Below are positions 6,254 through 8,299 of a stretch of 8,299 nucleotides of DNA, in pieces (the stretch's first letter is position 1; each line of letters starts with the position of its first letter). This DNA comes from Candidatus Omnitrophota bacterium. GTDB taxonomy: Bacteria > Omnitrophota > Gorgyraeia > Duberdicusellales > 4484-171. Made by a program: the position numbers and the translations under genes. The stretch spans positions 1-8,299 of the forward strand of contig JAQUOR010000071.1 of NCBI GenBank assembly GCA_028717025.1. The letters run 5' to 3'. The notes beneath the pieces were generated by a model. The model worked only from the letters and a program-made list of their open reading frames with translations, did no database searches and had not been told where the DNA came from.

Positions 6254-7522
6254 ATGCACGAAATCATCAATATTAACGGAGTGAACTTCATATTTGCGCC
6301 TTTTAAAGATCTGGAGACCGCTTCATTCGGGGTATTCTTAAAAATCGGTGGCCGCTATGAACCAGTTGCCACAAAAGGTATTGCTCATTATTTAGAACAC
6401 CTTATCTTTAAAGGAAGTAAACAATACTCCTATAAGGAAATTAAACGTGAGATCGAAGGCAGAGGTGGCTCCTTAAACGGTTTTACCTCGCATGAGTTTA
6501 CGGGCTTTTACGCTCATTTTTTAAACAAGAACCTGCATCCTACCATGGACATCCTTCTGGACATGGTCTTTAAACCTCTCTTAAAGAGCGAGGATATAGA
6601 AAAAGAGAGGAACGTTATCCTGGAAGAAATAAAAATGTATAACGACCTTCCATCGTCGCGGGTACTGATGCTCATAGATAAACTCCTATGGCCCAATCAT
6701 ATGCTGGGAGAAGAAGTAATCGGCAGTTTCGCAACGGTTAGAAAGATACACAAAAGTGATTTGTTGCATTTTAAGAACAAGTACTATCTTCCTTCCAATA
6801 CTACGATAGTCTTAAGCGGCGCGTTCGACAAAGATACCATAGCGGCAATGCTTAAAGAGCGGATCAAGGCTGCGCCGCGACATGCGCATTTAGCCTCAAG
6901 TGCTCCGTGCGCTTTATCCGGACTACACATTACGGTGGAACGCAAGAAACTCGAACAGTCACACCTCTGTGTGGGTTTTCGCAGCGTCTCGTATTTCAGT
7001 CGCGAAAAATTTGTTGCGGAATTAATCAATATCGTCATGGGCGCCAACATGAGCAGCCGCCTCTTTGAAGAGGTGCGGGAGAAGAAAGCGTTATGCTACG
7101 ACATCTCGACCGATGTGCGTAAATATAAAGACAGCGGGGCGTTCATCGTCCATGTCGGTTTGGATAAAACAAAAATCGACATAGCACTTACGTGCGTCCT
7201 TAAGGAGCTGCGAAAATTAAAAGAGATTCTCGTACCGGAAAAAGAATTGACCCGGGCCAAGGATTATCTCTTGGGCCAGGTCGCGATGGCTCTGGAGCGA
7301 CCGCAAGGAAAAATGTTTTATTGCGCGGAAAGTTTTCTGACGCTGGGAAAAATCTATACGTTTGAGGATATAAAAGACGAGATACGGAAAATTGATGCCG
7401 GGCATATAAAACAATTGGCGCAAAAGGTATTTCGCTTTGAAAATATGTGTATTTCCTGCGTGGGAGATATTGAGACAACGAAAGAGCAGGAGATACGAAA
7501 AATAATTAAAAACGTTTGTTGA
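6254..7522 (+). CDS. M16 family zinc metallopeptidase (insulinase / processing-peptidase type)
   Basis: The 422-residue protein has the layout of small M16B peptidases: an N-terminal catalytic domain and a C-terminal domain of the same fold. The inverted zinc motif HxxEH is HYLEH (His45, Glu48, His49), and the third ligand is in VILEEIKMYND (Glu124 or Glu125), at the expected 74-76 residue spacing. GRGGSLNGFTSHEFTGFYAH (69-88) is typical of the region after the motif. The C-terminal half carries SSRLFEEVREKKALCYDI (267-284), with the Arg-Tyr substrate-binding pair of the family. No signal peptide or membrane segment is seen, so it is probably cytoplasmic. Homologues include YmxG, PqqF-type and mitochondrial processing peptidases; the substrate here is unknown. 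It begins 3 bp after trpA and is probably the last gene of that operon. A link to tryptophan synthesis is not evident. Confidence 0.9.
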   Translation: MHEIININGVNFIFAPFKDLETASFGVFLKIGGRYEPVATKGIAHYLEHLIFKGSKQYSYKEIKREIEGRGGSLNGFTSHEFTGFYAHFLNKNLHPTMDILLDMVFKPLLKSEDIEKERNVILEEIKMYNDLPSSRVLMLIDKLLWPNHMLGEEVIGSFATVRKIHKSDLLHFKNKYYLPSNTTIVLSGAFDKDTIAAMLKERIKAAPRHAHLASSAPCALSGLHITVERKKLEQSHLCVGFRSVSYFSREKFVAELINIVMGANMSSRLFEEVREKKALCYDISTDVRKYKDSGAFIVHVGLDKTKIDIALTCVLKELRKLKEILVPEKELTRAKDYLLGQVAMALERPQGKMFYCAESFLTLGKIYTFEDIKDEIRKIDAGHIKQLAQKVFRFENMCISCVGDIETTKEQEIRKIIKNVC

Positions 7523-7569
7523 ATGAGATAGCCCTTAACAATATATTTCGAGGGCGCAATCGAATCTGA

Positions 7570-7673
7570 CCCCACCATTTTTTGTATCAGGTGAGGATCT
7601 ACGATGAATACACCTGAGGTAGAGAGTATGCGTTTTAAATCTATAGCAAGTTCGCTTTCAGAAAGTGGTGGGG
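7570..7673 (+). promoter_or_regulatory. Nested RNA stem structure enclosing a ribosome site and start codon
   Basis: The arms 7570-7584 (CCCCACCATTTTTTG) and 7659-7673 (CAGAAAGTGGTGGGG) pair over 15 positions, 13 Watson-Crick plus two G-U in RNA. Within the loop, TCAGGTG (7587-7593) pairs perfectly with CACCTGA (7611-7617), leaving a 17-base loop. The inner stem covers half of the Shine-Dalgarno GGTGAGG (7590-7596), and its loop holds the ATG at 7604. This layout could hide the ribosome site. It could also be the end of a REP-type or MITE-like element; the GTGGGG/CCCCAC ends leave that open. It has not been computed energetically. Confidence 0.5.
7589..7596 (+). promoter_or_regulatory. Shine-Dalgarno site of the short ORF at 7604
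   Basis: AGGTGAGG ends seven bases before the ATG at 7604, good spacing and a good match to the 16S rRNA 3' end. It overlaps the inner hairpin stem described above. Confidence 0.5.
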
Positions 7674-7735
7674 AGTTAATTCGCACTATTATTTTTCAGA
7701 TGCAGAAGCATCAGAAAAATCAATGTGCTCATTAA
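7604..7735 (+). CDS. Hypothetical 43-residue protein upstream of rsfS
   Basis: This is an ATG-started frame of 43 codons with a strong ribosome site, ending in TAA at 7733. I do not recognise the product. It begins MNTPEVESMRFKS, has a short hydrophobic run at LIRTIIF (25-31) and ends in a His/Gln/Lys-rich tail, KHQKNQCAH. There is no signal peptide or known motif. It is in the same frame as rsfS, with only the TAA and 16 further sense codons between them. It may be a small protein, an upstream ORF controlling rsfS, or a chance frame inside a structured repeat. The start lies in the loop of an SD-covering hairpin, which suggests controlled translation if it is real. Confidence 0.35.
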   Translation: MNTPEVESMRFKSIASSLSESGGELIRTIIFQMQKHQKNQCAH

Positions 7736-7737
7736 AA

Positions 7738-7743
7738 GGAGGG
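7738..7743 (+). promoter_or_regulatory. Shine-Dalgarno-like GGAGGG with no standard start codon after it
   Basis: AAAAGGAGGG lies directly after the short ORF stop. The only in-frame near-start codon at normal distance is ATC at 7748, four bases on. The next usable start for rsfS, TTG at 7784, is 40 bases away. The site therefore either serves a non-canonical AUC start or is unused. Confidence 0.45.
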
Positions 7744-7783
7744 TGCTATCTTTAAAAAAACTTCGGAAAGCCGGCGTAAAGCA

Positions 7784-8122
7784 TTGAAGCTCGTAGAGTT
7801 CTCTTTGGAAGAACACGCTAAAAAACCTGTCGTTCTTGATGTGACCGACAAATGCGGCATCTGCGATTATTTCGTCATTTGCTCCGCAGATACGGGCGTA
7901 CAGGCGCGCGCGATATGCAGCAGGATATTGCACTTGTGCAAGGAACATAATTATGTTGTTCATCATTATGAAAGCGACGGCGAAAATCGATGGATGCTCA
8001 TCGACCTGTTCGATGTCATCGTGCACATCTTCACCGACGAAGCCCGCATTTTTTATAATCTCGAATATTTATGGAGCGATGCAAAGAAAGTGCGGGTTCA
8101 AAAAAGAAAAAATTTGGTTTAA
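7784..8122 (+). CDS. rsfS: Ribosome silencing factor RsfS (DUF143 / Iojap family)
   Basis: RsfS binds protein L14 (uL14) on the 50S subunit and blocks subunit joining when nutrients are short. The 112-residue frame from TTG shows the family signature: VVLDV (16-20), CDYFVICSADTGVQARAI (27-44), RWMLIDLFDVIVHIFTDEAR (69-88) and FYNLEYLWSDA (90-100), equivalent to the family's DYFVIxTGxSxxQ, GWxLLDxGDVVVHxF and YxLExLW. The 5' end is uncertain. Similarity to other RsfS proteins seems to reach two or three residues above the TTG (RKAL), and no ribosome site precedes the TTG, while a strong GGAGGG lies at 7738-7743 before an ATC. The frame is open back to the TAA at 7733. Downstream the coding ends cleanly, before a separate promoter. 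Confidence 0.9.
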   Translation: MKLVEFSLEEHAKKPVVLDVTDKCGICDYFVICSADTGVQARAICSRILHLCKEHNYVVHHYESDGENRWMLIDLFDVIVHIFTDEARIFYNLEYLWSDAKKVRVQKRKNLV

Positions 8123-8136
8123 TCTACCGAAAAGGG

Positions 8137-8164
8137 TTGACATTTTTTATAAATTTGTTACATT
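8137..8164 (+). promoter_or_regulatory. Sigma-70-type promoter with extended -10
   Basis: A perfect TTGACA -35 (8137-8142) is followed after 16 bases by TACATT (8159-8164), preceded by TG at 8156-8157 in the correct extended -10 position. An alternative -10, TAGAAT (8164-8169), matches the consensus better but sits 21 bases from the -35. The region is AT-rich and starts a new unit after rsfS. Confidence 0.65.
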
Positions 8165-8199
8165 AGAATTAGAATATATAAACGCAACCGGAAAAATAA

Positions 8200-8209
8200 A
8201 AGGAGGTGA
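8200..8209 (+). promoter_or_regulatory. Near-perfect Shine-Dalgarno site
   Basis: AAGGAGGTGA is complementary to most of the 16S rRNA 3' tail. GGAGG ends six bases before the ATG at 8213. It is the strongest ribosome site in the window and fixes the minigene start. Confidence 0.8.
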
Positions 8210-8212
8210 CCA

Positions 8213-8245
8213 ATGGCAAAGAAGAAAAAAGCAAAAAAGAAATAG
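8213..8245 (+). CDS. Ten-residue lysine-rich peptide (MAKKKKAKKK)
   Basis: Ten codons run from an ATG with an excellent ribosome site to TAG at 8243; seven residues are Lys, two are Ala and one is the initiator Met. The promoter lies about 50 bases upstream. I do not recognise a function. Options: a leader peptide whose consecutive Lys codons sense charged tRNA-Lys; a minimal basic peptide that binds nucleic acid; or the first part of a longer lysine-rich protein cut by a stop, since the frame reopens after the TAG through the right edge. The strong promoter and ribosome site argue that it is translated. Confidence 0.5.
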   Translation: MAKKKKAKKK

Positions 8246-8254
8246 GCGATATTC

Positions 8255-8299
8255 ATGAGATGTTGTTACGGTAAAAAACCTCTAAAAAAAGCTTCTAAG
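8255..8299 (+). CDS. Lysine-rich hypothetical frame running off the right edge
   Basis: An ATG at 8255 opens 15 codons reading MRCCYGKKPLKKASK to the window end with no stop. It is in the same frame as the ten-residue peptide, three sense codons after its TAG. It has no clear ribosome site of its own, so translation would need reinitiation or stop-codon readthrough. Lysine richness like that of the preceding peptide hints that the two belong together. It is too short to identify. Confidence 0.25.
   Translation, partial: MRCCYGKKPLKKASK

Noticed and set aside
7531..7555. Terminator after the M16 gene (GCCCT...AGGGC)
   Set aside because: Only a 5-bp stem with a 15-base loop and no T-run.
7676..8026. 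116-codon frame on the minus strand over rsfS
   Set aside because: Antisense shadow of a clear rsfS; no family likeness.
7953..8258. 101-codon + strand frame overlapping the end of rsfS and the minigene
   Set aside because: Runs through the promoter and SD in a different frame and has no recognisable domain.

Overview
The window is bacterial, with mid-40s GC by eye. It carries eight recognisable protein genes on the + strand, tightly packed, with short gaps holding palindromic or repetitive DNA. Nothing in it is diagnostic of a phylum. The mix of lysine-rich proteins, AGCT-type and TTAGCG-type intergenic repeats and a complete small tryptophan operon resembles genomes of uncultured lineages such as Omnitrophota and its PVC-superphylum relatives. 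That placement is an inference of low to moderate confidence.

Layout. Positions 1 to about 87 read on the minus strand as the C-terminal motif of a MurA-like enolpyruvyl transferase. From about position 76 a different murA runs on the + strand to 1176, lacking its first ~50 residues, so the left edge looks like an inverted junction (assembly chimera or genuine inversion). A 36-bp array of AGCT every 8 bp fills the murA-trpG gap. Then come trpG, trpD, trpC, trpF, trpB and trpA (1223-6250), overlapping or touching except for an 88-bp repeat-containing spacer between trpC and trpF. trpE is not in the window. An M16 zinc peptidase gene starts 3 bp after trpA and probably ends the operon.

Positions 7523-7783 hold a nested RNA structure around a short ORF with a strong Shine-Dalgarno (SD) sequence. 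rsfS (ribosome silencing factor) follows; its start codon is not obvious. After rsfS, a sigma-70-like promoter with an extended -10 precedes a near-perfect SD and a ten-residue peptide in which seven residues are lysine. A second lysine-rich reading frame runs off the right edge.

How the genes work together. TrpG supplies ammonia to an anthranilate synthase large subunit encoded elsewhere. TrpD, TrpC, TrpF, TrpA and TrpB then carry anthranilate through to tryptophan. MurA is the first committed step of peptidoglycan synthesis, and RsfS silences 50S subunits under starvation. The main candidates for something unusual are the lysine-rich minigene, the SD-sequestering structure before rsfS, and the left-edge inversion.
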